Assembly: GCA_910574455.1 (NCBI GenBank)
Contig: CAJSYZ010000011.1
Coordinates: 1,178,001 to 1,242,000 of the forward strand
Length of the DNA: 64,000 bases
Origin: Trichaptum fuscoviolaceum
Taxonomy: Eukaryota; Basidiomycota; Agaricomycetes; Hymenochaetales; Trichaptaceae
Direction of reading: 5' to 3'
Below, piece by piece: positions 44,901-57,021 of this stretch. A program made the position numbers and the translations under genes. The first letter of the stretch is position 1. Each line of letters starts with the position of its first letter. The notes under the pieces were generated by a model. It was not told the DNA's origin and searched no databases. It saw nothing but the letters and a program-made list of their open reading frames with translations.

Positions 44901-47900
44901 CCTCATGGTAATCAAGATTCCCGATCTCTACAAACGGAGACAAATTGGCACCTACAAGCCTTGGCCACGAGGTCTTGTGGTCTCGGGTGTGCATTCTATG
45001 ACCCCGCGAGCCTGCAGGCAAACGATTGCACGTGTATGCGTCTAGTTGTTGCGGCTGGCTCAAGGTGCTTAAGGCTCTGTAGAGCGGATATCGGAAGAAC
45101 GGCCGCACTCATGAGACTTTACTTTCTTGGCATCCTAAACGGTCACATAGTATGCAGCTTACTCACAAGAAAGGTTGTATATTGTATAGTGACATTGGTT
45201 ACTGGAAAATGGCTTGGAGACCTTAACTATCCCGGATGCTCTGTGCGGAATGTCTGCTTCAATGGGGCATTACACAAATCGAGGATGTAGTTGTCTCCTA
45301 TTTTCAAATTATTGCACATATCTTTACAGTGACAAAGCCAGAGATAGTACTTGGTCTCCTCATAGGATTCTGTGTTTGAGAGTCAATTCGGACAGCTATT
45401 CTCTGTCAGTCTGATACACCACCATATTGTTGGCATTTCAAAAGATCCAAGAATATGATTTTTAGCATTAGTGTTTGATAAATAAAATCGAAGCCTCTGA
45501 GAGGATGGTATAAATTGCCACCAAGGGAGGTAAATAAATACAAATAGTCGATCACTGTCAGTGGATCGCGAAACGCCGACCATTGTCTTTTTCTGCTCTC
45601 GCAATCAAACTTTTTCTTTCATACAAAAAGATCACCGCAACTCGTTTTTCTATCACTTATGGGACACACGAGACGACCTATCCTGGAAAAAACAAAGTCT
45701 CTCTAACCTGGATGATAGGCACTGGAGTCCAGGAAAAACGAAACCGACCATTGCACCGAATCCACGAATAAGAACATGTAGACGCCATCTTCACCCGAAA
45801 GCTGGATGCTATCTCCTATATCTAGGCACTCCTCTTGGATGAAAGAACCCCTGCTTGGATGGGATGTTTCTTCCTTTCAGTGTCATTTTGGCTCGAACGC
45901 CTGACTATTTTCTTGCCTCAGTTTGACGTCGAGTCGAAGCAACGTAATGTGTCACTCTACCATTAAGTGACGTGGTCTTCAATATCGGAAATAGATACTC
46001 TGGAAGAAGGTGAAATCCCACAGGCTAGTTGAGAAGCCCCAAATGGAAAATATAGCAGTGTACGTCGCCGATCATTCCTCTTCTATGTTAGTACGAGTTT
46101 TAATAATGGACTGATACAACTATAATAGACGCCAATCAATTCAAGCATACCTTCGAAAGTAGCGAACTGGGGATCGACAGACGTTTTATCTTGATTTTCT
46201 CATTGGTAAACACTACTTTCGCAATGGACATTCCTCCATCAAGATCATGCCGCTTTACTGTATCTATGGCCGCTCGGGGTTTCACTTCCTTCCTGAGGTG
46301 ACTGGTCCACCTAGGATAGGTGAACTGTCAGCGCTCACTGGTCAAGCGTCTTTTTCTATTCATTCCAACGCACTGAAGTTTGATACCTTTCTCGTATACA
46401 GTCCTACGTTTCATACACATCCTTCAAGACCCAGATAGAACATTTTGCCTTATGCTTCAAATGATGCTAATCAACGAGCGGCTGGAGAGAAAATGGGGGA
46501 CATTGACCATATGGCCTTATAGAGGTTTCAAGGGGCAATACAGTGATGTCTTCAAAAGTATCAGACATTTTCTCGAAATATGGATCATAGCTCATCTTGC
46601 TATCACTCCTTGGTGAAAGAACATCGGCCGTAGAACTCCTCCGCTCTATGCTGACTGATCGTCTCTTCATCACTACATATTTAGGACACCAATGATCGCA
46701 CAATCGCCATCGTGGAAATGCAATGCAAATGCGGATACGGGTTACTACCAGTGATGCTCTCAGCGTGTTCGCATACTCCGTCAACTTATGGGCTCAAGTG
46801 CTTCTCTCGATTGGTACAATAAACTACTGGATATGCCTTTCCGGTACGTTTCGTCTGGCTTCCACTGTCTACTGAGCTATCACCTGAGTTACTTACAATG
46901 TCTTTTAACCAATTATATTTCCAACCGGATGCAATTTCTCTGTCAGTATATGGCATACAGTGTCCCGTTTCATTCTGGAGTCTTCTGATAGACCCCTTTC
47001 TACGCGCGTTTCGAGGAAAGAACCTGACGTGTCCCGGTACTCGTACTATTAACGAGGCAACTCAACGTTAGATTTACTTATGCATGTCCGAGTCGTTCGG
47101 GAGAAGCTATCAACTACCCGGTGCCCAAACAATCCGGTGAGCTTCGTATTTAGCTCGTAAGTCTTTTTAATCACTGAACTAAGTCTTTGCGTAAGTCTGT
47201 GATAAGTGAAGAAGTGAGAATTGTTGCCTGCTATATCGGATGTACGGCCGCGGCGATAGTGTCGTCCTGTTGTGGATATGAATCCTTTTCAATCTTGGAT
47301 GCATCATCGGTTCTTTCTCTGTTAATAACTGTGGCAGGTATTGGAACTTGTGCATCACACGTTGAACATGTTTCCCCTCCCATGTTAAGCTGTGTCCGAC
47401 ACCTCGGCATCGGGCATCCGAGCACGGAGACCAAGTCCAAAGCTTAGTCCATTCGAGCCCTGGACTCTGGAACCTGAGACTCGGACTATCTCGGACGAAC
47501 TTCGGATATGATCAATGATGTCAGGCACTGCTTGACGACACAACACAGCGCGCGACACTTCGGTTGCGCCGCCCGCTCTCGTCGTCCCTACGATGCTCCC
47601 GCCTGCTTTCTTGTTTCATAAACTACGCTCAATGTGTTGCCGGACCCTTCGTATTTGTGGGGCGCAATGCTCTATCGTTACGATCAAGATTCTACAAAGA
47701 ACGCCATATGCTCGTGCACACAGACAAAGATCCAGCCAGCATGTTTTGAAACGAGGTTCAGTGCATACGAGTGAACAACTAGGTATATTGAAACACATAG
47801 ACTGAACTACATCTCCTCATAGAATATTTGGTAGATGTGCACCTCGCAGTTTGCGCAGGTGCTCTCAGGCTGCTCTAACTCGTGTCTCGGCGGCCGGGCG

Positions 47901-48127
47901 GCATCAGCAATTCCGACTTCGGTGTCACGGTTTATCCTGGACCTTTGTTTGTATAGGCAAACAACGCGCTAGATAACACTGCGCGACGCGACGCGTCTAT
48001 GCAACCACTTTCATTGAAACCACCATCGTGGTGCTCTTCAAGATGTCGCAGACTCCAGAGCATCAACTGGAATGTGAGCGATGGCCTCAAGATTACGGTG
48101 CGGAAAGTCTATCATATACAGTAGACA
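41949..48127. other. Intergenic, no supportable gene
   Basis: Scattered frames under 180 codons with no domain motif, and none joined by plausible introns. A minus-strand frame at 43388-43128 has a protein-like charged composition but no recognisable family. Confidence 0.45.
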
Positions 48128-50765
48128 ATGTCATCCTCAAGTATAGTATACGCAGTCGCGACCTACGCGAACCAACTATCGAGAGCAACTTTGGGCAATT
48201 CAAGCTCACAGGCAAAGGAGAAAATTGTCGTTGCTCCTAAGAAGCTGAGGGTGGTCGCTGGTAAACTATCTCTTGTGATGAAAGCTCCTGATGATGTCTT
48301 TTTCGAGGTGAGCTTCTCTAATGACTGCGAAGAATATTTATTTACTATGTGTTATTTTACGAGATCATCGGACATCTAAACCCTCGAGACGTTCTCTATC
48401 TTGCAAGGACATCGAAACAACTCCGGGAACTACTGATGTCTAAGCACTCGTGCGGAGCCTGGCGGGTCGCACGGGAAAACGTTGGCTTGCCAAAATGCCC
48501 TCAAGAGCTCAGCGAGCCTGAATATGCCAATCTTGTGTTTAGCACCGAATGTCAGGTGGGTACTTTACTTGCAGCTTGTATAAGTATCAACCTAATTTCG
48601 AAAAACAGATATGCGGAGCCCAGAGAGTTCTGAAAGCCGATTATCATCTCAAGTTGAGACTTTGCCAATCTTGCTACGCTACGAAGTAAGTAAACGAGTC
48701 CTGACCCTGACGCTACTCGGCCAATAACTTAACTTCTCACAGTGTTCTACCTGGACGAAATATAGTCAAGGAGATTGATCCAAAACTCGTGAAAGATTCG
48801 ACGGTGTACAATCTTGTCCCGTGCCGTAATGGTGATCTACACTTATAATTCTATGTTCACTTGCTGAGTGTTTCTGTAGCCAATAGGCGTATAAAGTTGG
48901 TCGACAATACGCATAGGTTCTGCGGAGAAAGGTCCGACCGTTACTTCAAGCCCGCATTCGTCGATGCGTTGGAAAGATACCTCGTAATAAGCCGCGAAAA
49001 GGACGAAGAGATGCTCCGGGCCTTCACGACAACCAAATATAACGCCATCGTCATGTCTATCATAGTGAGCTTAGCCCTCTCTTCGAGGTATTAAGCTGAC
49101 TGACTTTCACAGCATGCACGAAAGATGCAAATTTGGCTTGAGGCTGAGAAGGAGGCGGCAACAGCCGAAAATCTTGCTCGTCGATCTCGACGTCAGAAAG
49201 GGTCCGTGCTCACGTATATTATTCTCCGGCGCTTTAATGACTTAGCTCATGAAAGGATCCTGGATGGCTTATACGCACTCGGATACACAAGTGACGATAT
49301 ACCAAAACATTACGAGTTCGATCTTCGGAACAGTTTGTGTAAGGAATGGAATCGACTTCTCAACAGGAACCAGGTGCTAAACGAGCGAAGTGAGTGCTTT
49401 GGTCGCGTATTTCCTTTATTATGCTTAACATATCAAAAACAAACTGCAGGCTGGAAAGCGTTATTGCCAAAACTTGAAGATGTTCTGCGGAGAACGAAGG
49501 AATGCCGTCAACAAGTAACGCTTAAGAGCAACCGGTTTTCAAGAGAGAAAGACGTTTGTAATCTATACGAAGCATATATCGTCGCCAACTTCTCCGATGC
49601 GGACAGGGTACTGGTACCGAACGCCTGGGATCTTTTGGCACTTTCGCCAGTCAGGGAGCTTATTGAAGAGGACGCATGCTCCCTTGTGATTACAGAGGAA
49701 AGGTGGCGACCCATTCTCGAGTTGGTCTTACGAGACAAGTTTTTCGAAGACTATAGGGAGAGAGTAACAAAGGACTGTACAATGGGACTTACCGCCGCTT
49801 GCCCGGACGCTCAAGAAGATATTTTCCCAGGAACATTATCTGTTTTCCCAGCTTATATTATTGTTGCAGAAAAGACCAACGCTGCGAACATGATTTACTG
49901 GAAGGAGCCGAGGACGTTATACGAAAGCATGCTCGCGCGCGCGAAGGAGACGTATGTACCTGCTGAGGAGCCGTCGCTTGGCTTGATAGCGGAGATCTCG
50001 TTTCCTAGATCGGTCTGGGATACAGAGAAGCTTCGCTTCGAGAGTGATGCCATATTTGCCGCAAGGTCTCTACTATCGTCTTGCGGGATGTCGTTGGAGA
50101 CCCCGGTGACGGAGATGCTTGAATACGGGACAGAATTGAAATGTGCTAGGTGCCCAGCGGAGTGCAGGAGAAAGATGACTTGGGTTGAGATAGTAAGTTC
50201 TTCCATGTTCTCCTGCCATTGATCACCAGTACCCATCTTATCCATAGGCCTGCCATTATGCGAGAGAATTCAAATTGTATTCTAGAGCAGTGAAGTTGGT
50301 AGAAGCTATGGGTCAACCCAGGTAAGCTGCATGAAGAACTCTCGCCCGTCGTTCTTCGAAGTATATTAACACTATTTGGTCGTAAGACTGGATGACTTAG
50401 TCGCAGAAGAGCCGCACTGCCACATCTTCCTGAATAATCACGACTTTGAGTGTAAATCACCCACCATCATGTTCCCTATCGGGGAGGACACAAGCACGAG
50501 TAAGTCCAGATTAAACTTGCTCTGCGTATCGAAATGCTTACGGTGACTAGAGAGGTATTCGGAATACGAGCGAAAAAGATTCCAGTGCAATATCTGCAGT
50601 TTTATAGACATAAGTCGTTTATTTGACCTGCAAGCTGAACTCGAGGCGCACATACGTGCTATGTATGTCAATCAAATATCTTATCGCTCGGCGGGGGCTA
50701 ATCCCAGTTCGAATTCTAGTCATGCCAAGGAACCAGACCACCGTGATATGAAGACGATTTCTTAG
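48128..50765 (+). CDS. F-box protein with C-terminal Cys/His module
   Basis: Ten exons: 48128-48307, 48364-48555, 48609-48685, 48743-48831, 48880-49064, 49113-49389, 49450-50192, 50248-50321, 50387-50499, 50551-50765; every intron is GT-AG, 47-60 nt or so, and phases agree. An F-box starts near residue 46 (GKLSLVMKAPDDVFFEIIGHLNPRD, then LYLARTSKQLRELLM), the motif that docks to Skp1 in SCF ubiquitin ligases. It is followed by WRVARENVGLP and SEPEYANLVF, typical of the large Agaricomycete F-box family. A Cys pair region (CQICG ... CQSCYATN) and late Cys/His clusters (LKCARCPAEC; CNICS with a following L-x-x-H) suggest zinc binding. Substrate unknown. The start is the first ATG in frame with the F-box. 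No sign of damage. Confidence 0.85.
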
Positions 50766-51441
50766 GCTGCAAGCGGGGTAAAGCATGGGAGGTGCTAACA
50801 CTACCGAAAGATCTTGCAGAGTGGTCTGGCCGAATTAAGCTTATTGTTTAATATATAGATCCTTATACATACATATACTACTTCAATATCATCTCGTAAA
50901 GTTTGAACACAATATGTTCTCAGAACTCGTAGAAGGGCATTGTCCCACTTTTGAGAGGGCATCATGATGTCCAGGCGCTTCGAATTCGGCACGGTCTCAC
51001 GCGAGAGGTACAACTCGCGAACAATTCAATACACGAATTGATGACCATCGTATACAGTATGTATTGTTATCGCAAGGTCTTTGTAATGTTTATGCAATGG
51101 CTCTGCACATTTGCTCTGCGGATGCTCGAGTCAGAAGTTGTACGATCTTAGTGCTATCGGTCCGGTACTTGATGTATGACGAAGCCCAAAAGTGATACAT
51201 GCTTGAAAAAGAAATCAACAATCTCAATCATTTGGAGGTTACAGCAACACTTTTTCCTATTTCATTGTAACTCTTAACTCTTGGAGACAAGACATTTCTG
51301 TCCTTGACCTCACAGTCAGCAGATGTTACTTGGCACCCGACTCGGAGCTCGCGACCCGGAAGCTTATTAAATAAGCATATTAGAAATTCGAAAATGTTCA
51401 TGACGAAAACTCCGAGTGACTAGTCACTAGATGCTAGATGG
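50766..51441. other. Intergenic spacer between F-box gene and GST
   Basis: About 680 bases, no gene seen. It presumably holds the F-box terminator and the GST promoter. A block around GGCACCCGACTCGGAGCTCG (51331-51350) resembles GGACTCCGACTCGGAACTTG upstream of the second GST (near 63031-63050). Confidence 0.5.
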
Positions 51442-51447
51442 TATAAG
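51442..51447 (+). promoter_or_regulatory. TATA-like element of the first GST
   Basis: TATAAG 116 bases before the ATG; the paralogous GST has TATAAAAG 113 bases before its ATG, so position is conserved between the pair. Confidence 0.5.
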
Positions 51448-51557
51448 ATGTTCGCTAGGATAGTGGGATGCCTCCGGTCTACATACAAATCTCATCCTCT
51501 CATAGTACCGCTCCACCGAACACCCTCAGAACACCCTCGTCGTAGCATAGTATCATA

Positions 51558-52428
51558 ATGGTCGTCAAGATATATGGCCTTAGACAGTCGACTTGCACTC
51601 AGCGCGTGTCCATAGTTTTGAAGGAGCTCGGGATTGCGTACGAGATCGTCCCTGTCGACTTCGCGGCAAATGAGCAAAAGAGCGAGGAATACCTCCAAAG
51701 TAAGAATCCTTTCGGCCAAATCCCAGTTCTCGTGCGTCTTCAATCATCGCTCATGTGGTGGTTCATGCTTATTCTTCCTGCTAGGAAGATGAAGACGGTT
51801 TCAAGCTCTTCGAAAGCCGGGCGATCTCACGTTACCTCACTGAGAAGTACGGGAACGGCAGGTTATTGCCTAAGGACCTGAAGGGGAGGGCGCTGTTTGA
51901 ACAAGCAATGGCCATTGAGCAGGCACAGTTTGATCCCTCCGCCTCGGGCCTGGCTGTGGAAAGATTCTTCAAGCCGTAAGTGTGATTAGTACCGTGAGTG
52001 TATTAGCACAGACATTCCTCACTCCATCGTTCTTAGAATGCGTGGTGGCCAGGTCGATGAAATGCGCGCAGAGGAGTTGGAAAGGACGTTTGAGGCCAAG
52101 CTTCAAGGCTATGAACTTATCCTCAGCAGGCAGAAATACCTGGCGGGCAACGTAGGTCCTAAGAATCAATTCGAGATATAAATTTATCTGACCGGCTATG
52201 CTTGAAGGAGATTACAATTGCCGACCTCTTTCATTTGCCCCCTGGCTGGGTGATCACAGAAAAACTTGGCTGTCGAGCTTTGAAGTCTGATAGCTTGCCA
52301 AACGTGAAGAGGTAAGAGCAAACGACTGCATATTCTGCACCCTGAATCTAATGTAGATCTGTAGATGGTGGGCAGATATTTCGTCCCGAGATTCTTGGAA
52401 GGCTGTTCAAGCAGAGCTAGCGCAATGA
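51558..52428 (+). CDS. Glutathione S-transferase, phi-type fungal class
   Basis: Five exons: 51558-51731, 51785-51974, 52037-52151, 52208-52311, 52365-52428; the stop TGA is at 52426-52428. The N-terminal thioredoxin-like domain has STCTQRV (the Ser/Thr region near the catalytic position in phi-type enzymes), NPFGQIPVLEDEDGF (cis-Pro) and ESRAISRYL (glutathione gamma-glutamyl contact). The helical C-terminal domain has FDPSASGLAVERFF, ITIADLFHLPPG and ends WWADISSRDSWKAVQAELAQ. Length about 215 residues, normal for the family. It conjugates glutathione to electrophiles and probably takes part in detoxifying wood extractives; that ecological role is inference. A paralogue lies at 63373 in the same orientation. 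Confidence 0.93.
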
Positions 52429-52952
52429 ACACCATGTTCGCGCCTCATAGAGTAATATACTGTAAACTTTCATCATTAGTCGTAAAGAGGTCGAAGTATT
52501 CGTATTGGTCTGAGTGCTCCGACAGTTGTGAAGTTTCCTACAGAGAACCTCATGCGAACGGAGTTAGTTTGAGTCAAATACATGGACACTATCAGGGCCT
52601 AAGGTCTCACACAATTGCATGTTCGTCCTCTAATTAAAAGTGATGGACAAGGTAATTACTTTGTACCATTATAAATACATGAAACCTAGAGAAGCAATGG
52701 CCTCAGCTGATCTGGAAAAGTTATAGGAAAGAAAAGAACGCACCTAAGAATATAACCTAATGAGATACGTCAGAAACGCCAGGATTTTGCATATGATATG
52801 AGAATAAATCATCACAGATATGCAGGAGCGTATACGGCAGCCTTACAAAACAAACAAAAAGAACAATTAAGGAAAGCAGATTAAAACGGTATACAAGATG
52901 AGGAACAACAATAAACGGGGAAAGGAAGTGCACATTCCGTTACGAGCATGAG
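52429..52952. other. Spacer between convergent GST and kinase genes
   Basis: About 520 bases, no gene seen. AT-rich; presumably 3' flanks of both genes. Confidence 0.5.
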
Positions 52953-54387
52953 TTAGAGCCTCAAAGCAGGGGGAGGGTTAATGACACCCCACGCCATGTA
53001 TTCGTTACATTCGTGCTCTATACATTGGTCGATAGTCGCAAATGAAGACCAACAGGCGGGCCACTTGCACACGTAAGGATTTTGCCGTGCCGTAGCGCTC
53101 GGCGCGCGGGACAGATTATGAGGAGGAAGTTGTGCCCCATCAGCAGTGTCGTTGCGTGGCATCCAGTTTAACAGAGCCGAAACACAATTGTAGCTAGGAA
53201 CAATCGTTCCGTTGAAACCGTATAATAAATCCCAAACAAGGCTGAGCGATACCGCACTCGGGCGCTCCTCCACAGCTGTCTTCCAGCACGCCTCGAGAAG
53301 TAGCCATATAGCATCTGAAATGACGGGACAAGAGGGCCTCTTGGGTCGCGTGTGTCTCATGAGCGCCCTGAAGACCGCAGTGTCGTTTGGAAGTTCCGCG
53401 AAGGGGGGCTTGCTAGTCAAGACCTACAAGCAATAAGTCGTCGTACATGATAGAAAATATGTCACATACCTCAAGACAAGTGCCCAGACATCAGAAGCTT
53501 CCGTCCGAAGATGCGAAAATGTAGATCCATCCTGGTCATCACCCTCGTCGTTCTCAATTCCAAGGAGCTCTGTTGAGCTCCACCGACAGGAGCAGAATGC
53601 AGCATCAGTAGTGTAGCCCTTCGTAGTAAGAATCCGAGAGATGCCAAAGTCTGACAACCGAACGGTCGCATTGTTGTCGATTAGTATATTTACCTTCGAT
53701 CCATACATGAGTTGGATGATAAATTCTGTGATAGGATTAACCTCACCCCTTTGATGTCGCCATGAATAATAGGTGGGGTGCGAGTATGGAGATACTGCAG
53801 GGCAGCCGCACATTGCGTTAGCTATAATGAAGTCCACTTAAGATACTTCAACAGAGGTGTACTGATGAAACTGGGCTCACCAGATACACACGGTCGGCAG
53901 TATCATGGCTCTTCACATAGTCGAGAATGCTCCCTCCGCTGCAGAAAGGTGATACAAGCCCTATGGCACCCTCTCGATGCATCCAACTGGATATGTCTGA
54001 CATGCGACATGTTCCGAGGAAAGGTAGAATGTTTGGATGTCTGGCTTTGACCCAGACCTTCACTTCCCTAGCCCGGCGCTAATTCGAAGAGAAAATGTCG
54101 TTCAGAAGGCCATCGGCGCAGCGATAAGTCGAGAAAACTTACGCGAATGAGCCTTTCATCCTCCATACCAGCTTCAATTCCACTGATCCTGACGAATGGC
54201 ACCTTCACAGCAACCTGGGCATTTGTTCAGCACACAGAAGGATACGAAAGGGTTCGATCAGCTTAACCTTTATCTGCTGGGAAACCACGCCTTCCTTGAC
54301 GAAGTCAGCTTTGTAGACGACAGCGCATCCTCCAAGCCCGAAGTATGGAATTTCCATATTCCTGATGTGTTTTGTTATGTCGGCCAT
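52953..54387 (-). pseudogene. Protein kinase (tyrosine-kinase-like fold) with C-terminal zinc-finger-like tail, probably frame-damaged
   Basis: Exon-like blocks: 54387-54268, 54214-54143, 54067-53881, 53821-53747, 53693-53470, 53423-52953. Kinase motifs are all present: glycine loop GLGGCAVVYK, VAVK lysine, catalytic loop IIHGDIKG (HGD instead of HRD, usual in fungal TKL-like kinases), VNILIDN, LSDFG, EASDVWAL, and KPPFAELP with a late ACWKTAVEERPSA. The tail has CKWPAC...HECNEY, a C2H2-like remnant. Two junctions do not keep frame with normal splice sites. The join 54143/54067 is off by one. Around 53470/53423 the expected E-V-L-T-S-K-P-P-F needs one extra base, or an alternative acceptor that skips V-L-T. 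Either it is a young pseudogene or splicing is unusual. Its start lies about 115 bases from the inserted inverted-repeat element. Confidence 0.7.
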
Positions 54388-54833
54388 GACGACGGCCAAG
54401 AAAAATGCATCTGGAGGTCAACCATTTTCAGAACGTTGGACTTTCGCTGGTGAAGGTCAGGCATTGACTTATGTTCAGGTGAGTAGGGGGGTCGTTCACC
54501 ACCTTAGGCAACGGATTTCAGGGTCCAACAGGGCCTCTCAGGGGGAGTTCTTTTTGCAAAAGAATAGACCTAACCATATGAAAGCTCCCGATGTTCGTCC
54601 CCCTATTTACCCAAAGAAGTTCGTGAGACTTCGGTAGAATCCCAAAACATTCACGATGTTCGGCATTCAAGTTGCCGATGTTCGCGAGACCTTCGTGAAC
54701 ATCCGAAGCCACACGATCTTCGGGTAACATGGTACAAAATATGTAGTATATATGCACAAAATAAATACACTTACAATAACATAAAAAATGGTAGCTAAAT
54801 GCTATATTTTATGAGAAGAACATCTGCGAATAT

Positions 54834-55104
54834 CTGCGAACATCTGCAGAATATCTGCAGAACATCTGCGAACATCTTCAGAATATCTGCAGAACATCTG
54901 CAAATATCTGCAGAATATCTGCAGAACATCTGCAAATATCTGCAGAACATCTGCGAATATCTGCGAATATCTGCAGAACATCTGTAGAACATCTGCAGAA
55001 CATCTGCAGAACATCTGCAGAACATCTGCGAATATCTGCAGAACATCTGCAGAACATCTGCGAATATCTGCATAACATCTGCAGAACATCTGCAGAACAT
55101 CGAT
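54834..55104 (+). repeat. Tandem array of 10/11-bp units (A)GAAYATCTGC
   Basis: About 26 units alternating AGAACATCTGC, AGAATATCTGC and 10-bp GAAYATCTGC, at the inner edge of the left terminal repeat. The right arm carries only about three units at the equivalent place. Open frames through it in several phases are by-products of the repeat. Confidence 0.9.
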
Positions 55105-56358
55105 ATTCAAGTTGCAACCTCGGGTTTTGCCTCAGTGGGCTGGCCAATCACAGCACGTATAAGAGTATACCGTCCGTTTGCATGATCCATTTACTTATCT
55201 ACCGCATACAACTAACTATTTCTCCCCCCATTACATTGTCTTGTTCTATTCAGACCCTAATAGGTGACTACACATGTAATACACTACTAGTTTCAATAAG
55301 TAAATTGCTCTTGTAATACTCAGAATCTTGAATAGAGGAGGAATGTATGTATGTGAAACAATACATACTGGATCTGACTGACTCGGAGTCCAGAACAGAG
55401 CTTCTCTACCAAAAGCCCCCACCCCTCAGTAAGTAACATAAGAAATATTTATTCAGTCCTTCTCTAACTACATTACTATGCCCTATGGCATTGGATGAGC
55501 CACTACCAGGCTTGATATTGAATTAAGTGCATCAAACAATACTTTCATGTGTACTTCTCGGGCCTGCACCAAAGGCCCGGAGTATCCATCCTTGCAACTT
55601 GGCAAGTAGTAGTTTCAAGTATATTACTTATGGAGATTGAATACTACTTGTTTATTTCTGTGCTTGTACAGCATGACTACTTATTTTTACAAGGGTCCTT
55701 GTAAGTGTATTTGTTTTATGCATATATACCGTAACACAAAGTTCAATATTTTAGACTTTTTGATTGTTTCCTCTGTAACTCAAGAACTAATTGTCGCGTT
55801 CAAAAGTTAAATATATACACGGAAATTTCTTGATTATAAGTTTCTGTCGATATAAGTTTCAGATTTTTAAGCAACGAATTGACGGAGTTATTGATGTCCG
55901 AATTGGAGTCTCATGAGACATACCGTGACATTCCGATAATTCGGACAAAATCATAATTTATTCATTTCCGCTTCAAATCACTTCGGATTTTTCGCAATGG
56001 GAAGGGAGCTATATGTACTTTGTACCAAGAAGGTCTGCTACCTTACTGTCGAAAATCGTGTGGCTTTGGATGTTCGCGGCAACTAGCCGAAGGTCTTGGA
56101 CAGTCTCACAATCTTCTCTGGTGTATACACGAACATCGGCAATGCCGAACATCGCAGTTATTCGCAGATGTTCTGCAGATGTTCTTCTCATAAAATATAG
56201 CATTTAGCTACCGTTTTTTATGTTATTGTAAGTGTATTTATTTTGTGCATATATACTACATATTTTGTACCATGTTACCCGAAGATCGTGTGGCTTCGGA
56301 TGTTCACGAAGGTCTCGCGAACATCGGCAACTTGAATGCCGAACATCGTGAATGTTTT

Positions 56359-56859
56359 CAGTCTCCTACCCAAACCCTCCCACGGTTCGGATTGGCTAAA
56401 GCCTCAGGGTCTCTGCGAAGTTTGCAGACCCTTAATCCTCCCATAGGGAGGGTCTGGCCTCCAACATTTTAGCCGAGCCCGCTCATCGTCAGGGTCCACC
56501 CCCGCTCATCGCTTACCGTGGGAATGGCGGTCTGCGGGCCTGCACTCGGGCACAAATTTCAATCCCTATTCTTTTGGCACTTTAGTCTAACTTAGAAGAG
56601 CTTAATAATTACTAGTATATTACATGGCAGCCAGCTAATGAGATAGATATAATTTACATGCAATGTGAATACAAAACAAGCTTAAAGCCAAGGTTCCCAC
56701 GGTAAGCAATGAGCGGGGGTGGACCCTGACGATGAGCGGGCTAGGCAAAAATGTTGGAGGCCAGACCCTCCCTACGGGAGGATTAAGGGTCTGCAAACTT
56801 CGCAGAGACCCTGAGGCTTTAGCCAATCCGAACCGTGGGAGGGTTTGGGTAGGAGACTG
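56359..56859. mobile_element. 501-bp MITE with long inverted repeats and 9-bp target duplication
   Basis: Ends CAGTCTCCTACCCAAACCC...GGGTTTGGGTAGGAGACTG; inverted arms of about 170 bp. Flanked by GAATGTTTT (56350-56358 and 56860-56868). The other arm of the host element (near 54640-54660 in reverse) shows the uninterrupted site, proving the insertion. No coding capacity. Confidence 0.85.
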
Positions 56860-57021
56860 GAATGTTTTGGGATTCTACCGAAGTCTCACGAACTTCTTTG
56901 GGTAAATAGGGGGACGAACATCGGGAGCTTTCATATGGTTAGGTCTATTCTTTTGCAAAAAGAACTACCCCTAAGAGGCCCTATTGGACCCTGAAATCCG
57001 TTGCCTAAGGTGGTCGTTCAC

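Larger units (their letters stand above)
54502..57012. mobile_element. Non-autonomous element with about 340-bp terminal inverted repeats and 9-bp target duplication (Mutator-like)
   Basis: Ends CACCTTAGGCAACGG...CCGTTGCCTAAGGTG, flanked by the 9-bp direct repeat GTCGTTCAC (54493-54501 and 57013-57021). The left arm 54502 to about 54845 matches the right arm from about 56150 to 57012 in inverted order, once the 501-bp MITE at 56359 is removed. A diverged extra copy of a terminal segment sits at about 56010-56140. There is no transposase frame inside. Long inverted repeats plus 9-bp duplication point to the Mutator superfamily; that assignment is inference. Confidence 0.8.

Noticed and set aside
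44760..45290. 176-codon plus-strand frame with Cys-rich middle
   Set aside because: No ATG-supported context, no signal peptide or known Cys pattern; length is compatible with chance.
54834..55104. Possible CRISPR-like array
   Set aside because: Units are 10-11 bp with no unique spacers and the genome is a eukaryote.
54795..55147. Several overlapping frames coding Cys/Phe/Gln-rich repeats (both strands)
   Set aside because: They arise automatically from the 10/11-bp micro-array; no start context, no homology.
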